A DNA stretch of 52,849 bases, taken from contig JASLXG010000074.1 in the NCBI GenBank assembly GCA_030740435.1, forward strand, positions 1 to 52,849, read 5' to 3'. The DNA comes from Alphaproteobacteria bacterium (GTDB lineage: Bacteria; Pseudomonadota; Alphaproteobacteria; UBA2966). A program made the translations under genes and the position numbers. The notes below the pieces were generated by a model. The model was not told the origin of the DNA. It worked only from the letters and a program-made list of their open reading frames with translations, and ran no database searches. This document shows, one piece after another, positions 11,997 to 24,700 of the stretch (its first letter is position 1; the number at the start of each line of letters is the position of its first letter).

Positions 11997-12716
11997 GTGA
12001 CCATAGATCTTTCCCGCATCCGGGCGCTCACCTTCGATGTCGGCGGCACCGTTTTCGACTGGCAGAGCACCATCATCGGCGCCGTCGGCGAACTCGCCCA
12101 GGCCAAGGGGGCCTCCGTCGACGCCGAGGCCTTCGCCCGCACCTGGCGGGCCGCCATGTTCGGCCACTTGGTGGCCATGAATAAGGGTGAGGCTGAGGTC
12201 ATGAACGCCGACGGCATGCACAGGAAGGCGCTCGACGGCATGGACGAAGCCTTCGCTGACCTCGCGCTAAGCCCGACCGAGAAGGACGATCTGACCCGGG
12301 CCTGGCACCGCATGCCGGCCTGGCCGGGAGTGCCCGAGGCCATCGCGGCGCTGCGTCAGCGCTACGTGGTCTCGATCCTCTCGATCCTCAGCGTGCCCAT
12401 CCTGGTGGGCTCGTCGAGGACCGCGGGCATCGATTGGGATTTGATCCTGTCTTGCGAATTCCTACCGGCCTACAAGCCCGAGCCCGAATCCTACCAGGGC
12501 GCCGTTGGCCTGCTGGCCATGCAACCCGACCAGGTGATGATGGTGGCGGCGCATCCCTTCGACCTGCGCGGCGCCCGCGCCGCCGGCCTGAGGACCGCCA
12601 ACCTGCAGCCCAACCTCAGCGAGCCCAACGAATTCCTGCCGCCCGAAAGCGAGCCCGGCGAGTTCGACATCGAAGCCGAGAATTTCGCCGATCTGGTGCG
12701 CCAGCTTTGTCCTTGA
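11997..12716 (+). CDS. Haloacid dehalogenase type II family hydrolase
   Basis: A HAD-superfamily protein of 239 residues with the nucleophile motif FDVGGT (Asp14), a Ser-rich motif II (SILSVPILVGSSRT), lysine in YKPEPESY (motif III) and VAAHPFDLRGARAAG as motif IV. This pattern fits L-2-haloacid dehalogenase and related HAD type II enzymes, which hydrolyse 2-haloacids; the true substrate is not determinable. The start is a GTG at 11997, since conserved sequence begins six codons later and no ATG is available; the ribosome binding site is weak. It is divergent from ettA, with 111 bp between starts. Confidence 0.8.
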   Translation: MTIDLSRIRALTFDVGGTVFDWQSTIIGAVGELAQAKGASVDAEAFARTWRAAMFGHLVAMNKGEAEVMNADGMHRKALDGMDEAFADLALSPTEKDDLTRAWHRMPAWPGVPEAIAALRQRYVVSILSILSVPILVGSSRTAGIDWDLILSCEFLPAYKPEPESYQGAVGLLAMQPDQVMMVAAHPFDLRGARAAGLRTANLQPNLSEPNEFLPPESEPGEFDIEAENFADLVRQLCP

Positions 12717-12745
12717 GGGCGGAGTCTGGGGGAAGCGGATGGTTG

Positions 12746-12822
12746 ACCACAGAGGCACAGAGACGCAGAGAAGATTCGGGGTCGCCCCCTACGGAATCTC
12801 TGTGCCTCTGTGCCTCTGTGGT
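12746..12822. repeat. Dispersed inverted-repeat element of the ACCACAGAGGCACAGAG type
   Basis: The left arm begins ACCACAGAGGCACAGAG and the right arm ends CTCTGTGCCTCTGTGGT; each is about 30 bp and they are near-perfect inverted copies around a GC-rich centre of roughly 17 bp. Each arm is itself built of short CACAGAG-like units. Elements of this look occur in many copies in unrelated environmental bacterial genomes; whether other copies exist in this genome cannot be seen here. Confidence 0.75.
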
Positions 12823-12840
12823 TCCCTACCCCACTTTGAG

Positions 12841-12890
12841 TAATTCGCGGACTGGGACTAATTAATTCGGGGACCAATTAACTCGCGGAA
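12841..12890. repeat. Three degenerate copies of TAATTCGSGGAC
   Basis: Units start at 12841 (TAATTCGCGGAC), 12863 (TAATTCGGGGAC) and 12879 (TAACTCGCGGAA). Similar TTAATTCGGGGAC strings often flank REP-associated tyrosine transposase genes in proteobacteria. No transposase is present here, so this is probably a leftover or a target of such an element. Confidence 0.5.
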
Positions 12891-12904
12891 GGGCACCCGC
12901 GCCT

Positions 12905-14938
<2,034 letters not shown>

Positions 14939-14971
14939 GGGGAACCGGAGCTTACAAACAGAAGACCCGTG

Positions 14972-15757
14972 CTACCACTCCGGCTTGCGCTTGTCGAGGA
15001 AGGCGCTGAGGCCCTCGATGCCCTCGGCGCTGGCGCGGCGCGTGGCGATGCGCAGCGCCGTGTCCTCGATCATGGCGTCGTCGACCGGCCGCGCCCGCAC
15101 CGCCGCCACCAGGTCCTTGGCGGCCCGCGCCGCCTTGGGCGCGGCCTCGTGGATATGGCGCAGCAAGCGGTCGCGGGCGGCAAGCATCTCGCCGCCGTCG
15201 GTGACCACGATGTGCACCAAGCCCATGCGCTTGGCCTCTTTGGCATCGAAGCTCTCGCCGGTGATGAAGTAGCGCCGCGCCTGGCGCGTGCCGATGGCGC
15301 TGATGACGTAGGGCGAGATGGTGGCCGGCGTCAGGCCCAGGCGCACTTCGGAGAAGGCGAATTTGGCGCTCTTGACCGCCACCGCGATGTCGCAGGCGGC
15401 GATCAGGCCGACGCCGCCGCCGAAGGCCGAGCCCTGGACCAGCGCGATGGTGGGCAGCGGCATCGAGTTGAGGCGGTACAAGAGGCGGCCCAGAAGGCGG
15501 GCGTCGGCGAAATTTTCCTCCTCCGAGAAGCCGGCGGCCTGCTTCATCCACTCGACGTCGGCGCCGGCGCTGAAGGTTTGGCCGCGCGAGGTGATGACCA
15601 CCACCCGGGTTTCTTCGTCCGCGGCCACCTGGTCGAGTTTTTTCATGAGATCGGCGACGACCTCGTCGTCGAAGGCGTTGTGAACGTCGGGCCGGTTGAG
15701 GATGATGGTGGCCACGCCCTCGCTATCCTGCTGCAGCAGTACCTTGCCCACGCTCAT
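14972..15757 (-). CDS. liuC: Enoyl-CoA hydratase, probable methylglutaconyl-CoA hydratase
   Basis: A crotonase-fold protein of 261 residues. The oxyanion-hole segments SAGADVEWMK and GSAFGGGVGLIAACDIA are intact, as is the C-terminal domain with RSARIE-like AAKDLVAAV. In the leucine (liu) pathway it hydrates 3-methylglutaconyl-CoA, the product of the carboxylase encoded on both sides of it. The position between mccB and mccA is the main reason for the specific assignment; the fold alone would only give a general enoyl-CoA hydratase. Spacing to mccB is 53 bp, consistent with one transcript. Confidence 0.85.
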   Translation of the reverse strand: MSVGKVLLQQDSEGVATIILNRPDVHNAFDDEVVADLMKKLDQVAADEETRVVVITSRGQTFSAGADVEWMKQAAGFSEEENFADARLLGRLLYRLNSMPLPTIALVQGSAFGGGVGLIAACDIAVAVKSAKFAFSEVRLGLTPATISPYVISAIGTRQARRYFITGESFDAKEAKRMGLVHIVVTDGGEMLAARDRLLRHIHEAAPKAARAAKDLVAAVRARPVDDAMIEDTALRIATRRASAEGIEGLSAFLDKRKPEW

Positions 15758-15810
15758 GCGATCAGTCTCCCTTGACGCAGCCGCTTGGCCCTGACTTCCT
15801 CAACCTACCT

Positions 15811-17418
<1,608 letters not shown>

Positions 17419-17542
17419 GACGCCGTCCGGAAATTTTCCTTCGCCACGGACTCCTACTCCCTATCCAACGGCTGCCGCCTCTTTTAGCATGGCCGGCGGC
17501 GGTTGGCGTCCATCTAGTACCCACTCGAACAAACGGTGCAGC

Positions 17543-18325
17543 ATGACCTATCAGGCTTTCGATCTCAGCGGCAAGGTGGCACTGGTCACGGGCGGCAACG
17601 GCGGTATCGGACTGGGCATGGCCGAGGCCGCGGCCCAGGCCGGCGCCGACGTCTGCATCTGGGGCCGCAACGAGGAAAAGAACGCCGCCGCCGTGGCCCA
17701 GCTCGAGGCCGCCGGCGCCAAGGCGCTGGCGCTGCCCGTCGACGTCGTCGACCAGGCAGCCGTCAAGGACGGCATGGCCCGCACCATCGCCGAGTTCGGC
17801 CGTATCGACGCCTGCTTCGCCAATGCCGGTGCCAGCACCCGGGGCAAGACCATCCTCGACATCACGGCCGAGGAATGGCACCGCATCATCTCGGTCAACC
17901 TGGACGGCGCCTTCTACACCATGCAGGCGGCGGCGGCGCACATGGCGGAACGGGCCCAGGCCGGCGACCCGGGCGGCCGTATCATCGGCACCGCCAGCCT
18001 GGCCGCCGTCTCCGGCGCGCCGGGCAACGAGCACTATGCCGCCACCAAGGGCGGCCTGATCTCGATGATCCGGGCCATGGCGGTCGGCCTGGCGCGCTAC
18101 GGCGTCACCGTCAACGCCGTGCTGCCGGGCTGGATCGAAACCGCCATGACGGCCGACGCTTTCGCCTGGAAGAAATTCGAAGATGCCGTGCTGCCGCGCA
18201 TCCCCATGCGGCGCTGGGGCAAGCCCGAGGACTTCGGCGCCATCGCCGTCTACATCATGTCGGACGCCTCGGCCTACCACACCGGCGAAACCTTCATGAT
18301 CGACGGCGGGTATTTTTTGTTCTAA
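17543..18325 (+). CDS. SDR family oxidoreductase (classical)
   Basis: The 260-residue protein has TGGNGGIG as nucleotide site, NAGAS, the catalytic serine in TASLAAVSG and an intact YAATKGG active-site motif. The C-terminal GETFMIDGGY is typical of FabG-like 3-oxoacyl reductases and sugar/alcohol dehydrogenases. The substrate is unknown. It faces away from the mcc operon, but may act in the same acyl metabolism. The ATG at 17543 is preferred over an in-frame extension that would run into mccB. Its stop overlaps the GT41 gene stop by three bases. Confidence 0.87.
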   Translation: MTYQAFDLSGKVALVTGGNGGIGLGMAEAAAQAGADVCIWGRNEEKNAAAVAQLEAAGAKALALPVDVVDQAAVKDGMARTIAEFGRIDACFANAGASTRGKTILDITAEEWHRIISVNLDGAFYTMQAAAAHMAERAQAGDPGGRIIGTASLAAVSGAPGNEHYAATKGGLISMIRAMAVGLARYGVTVNAVLPGWIETAMTADAFAWKKFEDAVLPRIPMRRWGKPEDFGAIAVYIMSDASAYHTGETFMIDGGYFLF

Positions 18326-20223
18326 AGCGCGATGCGGGCCGGAGGCTGGCCACGGTCCTGGCGCGCCACCATCTCGGCAAAGGCGGCTTCCAGGTGGCCG
18401 ACCAATTGGGCGGTGTCGAAAAGCGCGCAGCTCTCGCGGCCCTGCCGCAGGCGCCGGCGCAGGTCTTGAAGACGAGCCGGGTCACGGGCCAGCGCCAACG
18501 CCGTTTCTTCGTACTCGGCCGGCGATGCGGCTATCAGTTCATCGATTCCGGCCGCCGCCACCAGGCTGGCGCCAACCCGGGCGGAAAAGTTGGCGCCGGG
18601 GCAGGTCAGTACCGGCACCCCGGCCCACAGCGCGTCGCTGGCCGTGGTGTGGGCGTTGCAGGTGATGGTGTCGAGAAAAAGATCGGCCGCCTGGCAGCGT
18701 GCCAGATGGGCCTCGGGCTGGAGGCGCGGGGCGGCGATCAGGCGCTCGCCGGCCAAACCCCGAGACGCGGCCTCACGGCGTAAATTCTCCAGGGTCTCGG
18801 GGTGATCCACCAGCAGCCACAGCACTGCCCCGGGCAGACCTTCGAGGATGTCAAGCCACAGCCTCAGGCTGGCGGCGTCGATCTTGCGTGAGACGTTGAA
18901 GCAGCAGAAAACAAACCCCTCGGGCAGCCCCAGCTCGGCCCGCCCGGGCATTGGCCCCAGCGCCATGGCGCGGTAGCTGTTGACCTGGTAGCTCTCGGGC
19001 AGCAAAACCGGCGCCTCGCTGACGAAGGCCTCGTTTTCGGGCGGCAGCACCCGGTGGTCGGCAATCATGTAATCCATGTAGGCCGCCCCCGTGGTGCCGG
19101 GAAAGCCCAGATAGGAAACCTGCAGCGCCGCGCCCCGCAGCGCGAAGATGCGGGCCCGGTTGCCGCTGACGAAGCCGTCCAGGTCGACCAGCACGTCGAG
19201 GCGGTCGCGGCGCATGGTGTCGGCGGCCTGGCGGTCGGAGTGGCCGGAGAGGTCGTGGAAGATGTCCATGTCGGCGACGATGCGTCGGCGCAGCTCGGAG
19301 CCGTCGCTGGGTTTGAGGCCGTAGCCGATGATCTCGAAGCGCCCGCGGTCGTGGTGGCGGAACATGTCCTGCACCAGGTGGCCGGTGGCGTGGCCGGCGA
19401 ACTGGCCCGAGGCATAGCCGATGCGTAGCCGCTGGGCGCGGCGGGGCGAGAGGGGGGGACGGCCCTCATCGCTGCCCGCCCCAGGGCTGGTGGTGGCGGC
19501 GATGGCGCCGGCGCGGTCGCCGGCCAGGCGCTGAAAGTCGGCCGGGGGCAGATCGAGGAAGCAGGCCAGGAAGGGATCGATGGGGCTGGGTTGGCCGGCC
19601 GCCAGGGCCGCCGCCGCCAAGGCGTCGAGCTCGCTGGTTGCCGCTTCCAGTTCGGCGAAGCGGCAGAGCGTCATCAAGGCGTAGACCAGGTTGCCCAGTA
19701 CGCCGCCGTTGTCGGGGTCGAGCTCGAGCGCCCGGCGATAGCAGCTTACGGCTTCCTGCCAGCAGCCCAGCTCGCGCTGCACGTCACCCAGGTTGGACCA
19801 GGCGATATCGAGCTCGGCATCGAGCTCGACGGCACGTTGCAGGCGCTCGGCGGCGGCCGTGAAATCGCCGCTGCGAAACAGCAGGTGGCCCAGGTTGCTG
19901 AACACCAGTGCCGCCTCGGGATCGAGTTCGGCCGCGCTTTCCAGGCTGCTCCGGGCCGCCGCCGCCAGGCCCAGCTCGGCCTGCACCACACCCAACTTTC
20001 CCAGAGCTTCGGCGTGGTTGGGATGATGGCGCAGCAGCGCCGCGAAGCACTCGGCCGCCGCCTCGAGTTGGTGGGCTGCGGCCTGCAGGCCGCCAAGCCG
20101 CAGCAGGGCTTCCAGGTTGTCCGGCTCGCGCACCAGGATCTCTTGGCAGAGCGCCATGGCCTGGCCGCCCTGCCCCGCCGCTTCCAGTTCGGCCGACCGG
20201 GCCAGAAGTTCGTGTAGCGCCAT
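18322..20223 (-). CDS. TPR protein with GT41 (O-GlcNAc transferase-like) domain
   Basis: Of 633 residues, the first ~230 form repeated 34-residue TPR units (several contain the pattern LG...A...Y/F....L.P). From about 260 to the end is a GT41/SPINDLY-type glycosyltransferase: LRIGYASGQFAGHA, DVLVDLDGF, VSYLGFPGTTG, and FCCFNVSRKI resembling the UDP-sugar site. Bacterial members modify proteins with sugars, for example adhesins or flagellins. No target gene is evident nearby. The C-terminal QDLRRRLRQ...LFDTAQLVGHLEAAF is the usual family ending. It is a single gene convergent with the SDR. Confidence 0.87.
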   Translation of the reverse strand: MALHELLARSAELEAAGQGGQAMALCQEILVREPDNLEALLRLGGLQAAAHQLEAAAECFAALLRHHPNHAEALGKLGVVQAELGLAAAARSSLESAAELDPEAALVFSNLGHLLFRSGDFTAAAERLQRAVELDAELDIAWSNLGDVQRELGCWQEAVSCYRRALELDPDNGGVLGNLVYALMTLCRFAELEAATSELDALAAAALAAGQPSPIDPFLACFLDLPPADFQRLAGDRAGAIAATTSPGAGSDEGRPPLSPRRAQRLRIGYASGQFAGHATGHLVQDMFRHHDRGRFEIIGYGLKPSDGSELRRRIVADMDIFHDLSGHSDRQAADTMRRDRLDVLVDLDGFVSGNRARIFALRGAALQVSYLGFPGTTGAAYMDYMIADHRVLPPENEAFVSEAPVLLPESYQVNSYRAMALGPMPGRAELGLPEGFVFCCFNVSRKIDAASLRLWLDILEGLPGAVLWLLVDHPETLENLRREAASRGLAGERLIAAPRLQPEAHLARCQAADLFLDTITCNAHTTASDALWAGVPVLTCPGANFSARVGASLVAAAGIDELIAASPAEYEETALALARDPARLQDLRRRLRQGRESCALFDTAQLVGHLEAAFAEMVARQDRGQPPARIAL

Positions 20224-20349
20224 GAGGAACCCCCGCCCCCGGGGACGGGACGTGTTTCGAGACGACGCTGAATCTACACCAAAATGGGCCGGGGTATTTC
20301 GAGCTTGCGCCGAATCCTCCGATGTCGGCGCCTTTTGTGCATCTTTGCC

Positions 20350-20799
20350 TCAGTGCTGATGGCGGTGGACGAAGGTCGTCCGGTGCACCCGCGGCTGGCC
20401 GGGAAGCCGAATGCCGAAGCTGAGCTCGAAGGTCTGCCCGGTGGACATGGCGAAATAATTGCAGTAGCTGACGGCCCCGGCGGTTTCCGTCGCCGCCATG
20501 ACCCGCTCGTTGCCCACCAGGCCCAGCTCCGACACCCGGCCCGCGACTTCGGCCCCGTCTACGCGTTGGCCGGTGCGGCGATCGAAAAGCGCCACCAGCA
20601 CGTGGTGCAGATTCTTGCCTTTCGGCAGCACCCCGGGATGGTCCTTGACCTGCTCGACGGCCGTGATGCCGAGATGGACATCGAGACCGTCGACCACGTG
20701 GTAACGCTCGCCAAGATGCCCGGCCAGGGCGGCCGGCCACCAGAGCAGCGCCAGCACGACGCCAGAGAGGCCTATTCTCCTTATCATAAGCATGCCCAA
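20350..20799 (-). CDS. Secreted protein of unknown function
   Basis: The 149-residue product starts with a signal peptide (hydrophobic LSGVVLALLWWPAALAG) and continues as a mostly beta-looking domain: VDGLDVHLGITAVEQV, HHVLVALFDRRTGQRV and FELSFGIRLPG. It is histidine-rich at both ends of the mature part, including a terminal HRHQH, which could bind metal. The layout (short secreted domain with a conserved ALFD-T sequence) resembles periplasmic accessory proteins of the FixH/YtkA kind, but I do not recognise the family. An ATG at 20787 is an alternative start. Confidence 0.6.
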   Translation of the reverse strand: MGMLMIRRIGLSGVVLALLWWPAALAGHLGERYHVVDGLDVHLGITAVEQVKDHPGVLPKGKNLHHVLVALFDRRTGQRVDGAEVAGRVSELGLVGNERVMAATETAGAVSYCNYFAMSTGQTFELSFGIRLPGQPRVHRTTFVHRHQH

Positions 20800-20971
20800 C
20801 CCCCTTTTCCGGTGGAGGGTGGGAAGGGTTTCGGCAGGATCCGGACGAAGGCTCGCGACCGCATCCTGCCCGCCCGCCGGTTCGACACGAGGTAACGGGC
20901 GAGGGACTCCACCGCGTTCAGGCTAGCCCCGCCCAGGATCCCTGTCGCCGTGGCATATGGTCACGCCCCCC

Positions 20972-20995
20972 CCTCACGTCCCGCCTCACGTCCCG
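20972..20995. repeat. Two tandem 12-bp units
   Basis: CCTCACGTCCCG occurs twice without a gap in the region between the secreted protein and the DUF3179 gene. The rest of 20800-21074 shows no gene; it must hold promoters for both divergent genes. Confidence 0.6.
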
Positions 20996-21074
20996 CATCA
21001 CAAAACAGTGAATCGCGGTGACTTGCCAAGCCGCCGCCGGGCCCCGACCATGGGGCGGCGAAAATTCCGCCACC

Positions 21075-22124
<1,050 letters not shown>

Positions 22125-22145
22125 GCCGGGCTCAACCCACACAAA

Positions 22146-22184
22146 AACCCCCCGGCAAAGCCATTTCCTGGTGGCAGGGGGGTT
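22146..22184. promoter_or_regulatory. C6/G6 hairpin before the VWA gene
   Basis: AACCCCCC at 22146-22153 pairs with GGGGGGTT at 22177-22184, enclosing a small GGC-AAA-GCC hairpin. It ends 46 bp upstream of the VWA start and 22 bp after the DUF3179 stop. It could end the DUF3179 transcript, though there is no T-run. TATTAT at 22189-22194 just after it is a possible -10 element for the next gene. Confidence 0.35.
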
Positions 22185-22230
22185 GAGGTATTATGTCTAT
22201 TGTGGGCTTGCCGCCCGCAGGGAAGGGACG

Positions 22231-22944
22231 ATGGCCAGGAAATCCGGCAGCCTGACGCCGCGCAGTTCGCGGACCCAGGTCGACGAATTCATCAAGCAGG
22301 TGGCGACGCGGCCGGCGCTTAGGCCGGAGGCTGCCCGCGGCCGCCTGATCTTCGCCCTCGACGCCACCGCCAGCCGCCAGCCGGCCTGGGACCGGGCCTG
22401 CCACATCCAGGCCGAAATGTTCAACGAAACCGCGGCGCTTGGCGGCCTCGAGGTGCAGATGGCCTACTACCGCGGCTTCGGCGAATTCCGGGCCGGCAGC
22501 TGGTCGGCCAACTCGCATGACCTGGTGCGCCAGATGGGGGCCGTTTATTGTCTCGGCGGCCACACCCAGATCGAGCGCGTGCTGCGCCACGCCATCGATG
22601 AGACGCGCAAAAAGGCGGTCAACGCCCTGGTCTTCGTCGGCGATTGCATGGAGGAAGATGTCGACGGGCTTTGCCAACTGGCCGGCGAGTTGGGCATGCT
22701 GCGGGTGCCGGCCTTCGTCTTCCAGGAGGGCCAGGAGCCGGTGGCGCGCCAGGCCTTCGAGCAGATTGCCCGGCTCAGCGGTGGCGCCTATTGCAGTTTC
22801 GACGCCTCCAGCGCGCAGCAGTTGCGCGAGCTGCTGAGTGCCGTTGCGGTCTACGCCGCCGGCGGCCGCCGGGCGCTCAAGGACTACAGCCGCCGGGCCG
22901 GCCGCGAGGTCATGCTGTTGACCAGCCAACTCGGATCGGGTTGA
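22231..22944 (+). CDS. VWA-like protein with DxTxS motif
   Basis: The 237-residue protein begins with a basic N-terminus and enters a von Willebrand A-like fold at LIFALDATASRQ, where Asp44, Thr46 and Ser48 match a MIDAS metal site. Later blocks GHTQIERVLRHA and VNALVFVGDCMEEDVDG fit the second and third strands of the fold. There is no signal peptide, so it is cytoplasmic. The start has a clear GGAAGGG ribosome binding site. The next gene (membrane DnaJ-like) starts three bases after its stop, so the two are co-translated and probably work together; the role is unknown. Confidence 0.75.
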   Translation: MARKSGSLTPRSSRTQVDEFIKQVATRPALRPEAARGRLIFALDATASRQPAWDRACHIQAEMFNETAALGGLEVQMAYYRGFGEFRAGSWSANSHDLVRQMGAVYCLGGHTQIERVLRHAIDETRKKAVNALVFVGDCMEEDVDGLCQLAGELGMLRVPAFVFQEGQEPVARQAFEQIARLSGGAYCSFDASSAQQLRELLSAVAVYAAGGRRALKDYSRRAGREVMLLTSQLGSG

Positions 22945-22947
22945 GCC

Positions 22948-23697
22948 ATGCCCTGGCTGGTCCTTGGCCTCAGCGTTCTGATCGCCTTGATCCTGGCCGC
23001 CCGCTGGTTCATCAGCGCCGATCCCAAGCTGCTGGCCCGACTGCTCAAGTGGGGCAGCCTGGGCCTGTTGGTTCTGGTCGCGGCATTTTTGGCCCTCACC
23101 GGCCGGCTGGTCCTGGCGCTGCCCTTGGCCATCCTGCTGCTGCCGCTGATCAGGGGCTGGCTGCGCCGCCGCATGGGTCTCGCGCCGGGCGGCGGATTTG
23201 GCGGCCTGGGCGGTTTTGGGGGCTTTGGCCGCTTCGGCGCCGGGCCTTCGCAGGGGCAGTCCTCGGAAGTCGAGACCGACATGCTGAGCATGACGCTGGA
23301 CCACGATTCCGGCGCCATCAGCGGCACCATCAAGAAAGGCCGTTTCGGCGGCCAGCAGCTCGTCGACCTGGATCTTGGCGACCTTTTCAAGTTGCTCGAC
23401 GAGTGCCGCCAAAAGGACCCCGAATCGGCTACCGTGATAGAAGCCTACCTCGACCGCATCGTGCCTGACTGGCGTGGCGATGAGAGCGCTGAAAACAGCG
23501 CTGGCGCCGCCGGCACCCGGGGCGCCATGAGCCGCGAGGAGGCCTGGCGTATCCTCGGCCTCGAGCCCGGCGCCAGCACCGACGAGATCCGCGAGGCGCA
23601 CCACCGCCTGATGCTGAAACTGCATCCCGACACCGGCGGTTCGACCTATCTGGCCAGCCAGATCAACCAAGCCAAGGAAGTTCTGGAAAGCTCCTAG
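22948..23697 (+). CDS. Membrane-anchored J-domain protein
   Basis: Of 249 residues, the first ~65 contain two or three membrane segments, followed by a glycine-rich linker (around 77-95) and a C-terminal J domain, MSREEAWRILGLEPGAS..., with the essential HPD at 226-228. This order (membrane, linker, J domain at the C-terminus) is like mitochondrial Tim14/Pam18 and its alphaproteobacterial relatives, so it should recruit DnaK to the inner face of the cytoplasmic membrane. It is tightly coupled to the VWA gene and lies about 90 bp before galU in the same direction. Confidence 0.85.
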   Translation: MPWLVLGLSVLIALILAARWFISADPKLLARLLKWGSLGLLVLVAAFLALTGRLVLALPLAILLLPLIRGWLRRRMGLAPGGGFGGLGGFGGFGRFGAGPSQGQSSEVETDMLSMTLDHDSGAISGTIKKGRFGGQQLVDLDLGDLFKLLDECRQKDPESATVIEAYLDRIVPDWRGDESAENSAGAAGTRGAMSREEAWRILGLEPGASTDEIREAHHRLMLKLHPDTGGSTYLASQINQAKEVLESS

Positions 23698-23790
23698 AAC
23701 ACTTTCCGACCGGGCTTGCCAGGTTGGCGTGGGCGTGGCAAAAAGCAGCGCCTGCCGGCCCGGCCCGGCGGCAGCAGGAAAAAGGGCGCC

Positions 23791-24669
23791 ATGACGACAA
23801 AGGTGAAGAAGGCCGTCTTTCCAGTCGGCGGGCTGGGCACGCGTTTCCTTCCGGCCACCAAGGCCCTGCCCAAGGAAATGATGCCGGTGGTCGACAAGCC
23901 ATTGATCCATTATGCCGTCGAGGAGGCGGTGGCGGCCGGCATCGAGGAATTCATCTTCGTCACCGGCCGCGGCAAGAGCGTCATCGAGGATCACTTCGAC
24001 CAGTCCTACGAGTTGCGTGCCGAGCTGGCGGCGCGCCACAAGACATCCGAGATCGCCGCACTCGACGCCTGGCTGCCGCCGGCCGGTGCCGTCGCCTATA
24101 CCCGCCAGCAAGTGCCCAAGGGGCTCGGCCATGCCGTCTGGTGCGCCCGCAACCTGGTCGGCGACGCGCCTTTCGCGGTGCTTCTGGCCGACGACCTGGT
24201 GCTGGCCGAGAAGCCCTGCCTGGCCCAGATGATCGAGGCCCACGGCGAGACCGGCGGCAACCTGGTGGCGGTGATGGACGTGCCGCGCGAGCACACCCGG
24301 CGCTATGGCGTGCTCGAGGTGGGCGAGACGCGCGGCCCCTTGGTCGAAGTCAAGGGGCTGGTGGAAAAGCCGGCCCCGGCCGAGGCACCGTCCACGCTTT
24401 CGGTGATCGGGCGCTATATCCTGCAGCCCGAGGTCTTCGGCCACATCGAGCGCCAGGACCCCGGCGCCGGCGGCGAGATCCAGCTCACCGACGCCCTGGC
24501 CCGGATGATCGGCGACGATCCCTTCCACGGCTTCCGCTACCAAGGTACCCGCTTCGATTGCGGTGACAAGGTCGGCTTCATCCAGGCCAATATTGCTTTC
24601 GCCCTGGCCCGCGACGACCTGCGCGAGGGCGTCGGCGCCTACCTCAAGACTCTCGACCTCGACGCCTGA
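23791..24669 (+). CDS. galU: UTP-glucose-1-phosphate uridylyltransferase
   Basis: The 292-residue enzyme makes UDP-glucose from UTP and glucose-1-phosphate. The nucleotide-binding motif GGLGTRFLPATKALPKEM is at 13-30, and LADDLVL, VEKPAPAEAPS and GEIQLTDAL follow as in GalU. The ATG at 23791 is preceded by GGAAAAAGGG and begins the conserved sequence; the in-frame upstream extension is low-complexity. The product feeds directly into the UDP-glucose dehydrogenase encoded 31 bp downstream. Confidence 0.95.
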   Translation: MTTKVKKAVFPVGGLGTRFLPATKALPKEMMPVVDKPLIHYAVEEAVAAGIEEFIFVTGRGKSVIEDHFDQSYELRAELAARHKTSEIAALDAWLPPAGAVAYTRQQVPKGLGHAVWCARNLVGDAPFAVLLADDLVLAEKPCLAQMIEAHGETGGNLVAVMDVPREHTRRYGVLEVGETRGPLVEVKGLVEKPAPAEAPSTLSVIGRYILQPEVFGHIERQDPGAGGEIQLTDALARMIGDDPFHGFRYQGTRFDCGDKVGFIQANIAFALARDDLREGVGAYLKTLDLDA

Positions 24670-24700
24670 CGGGGCGCGCCCTGAGAACGGAGAACCGCTA

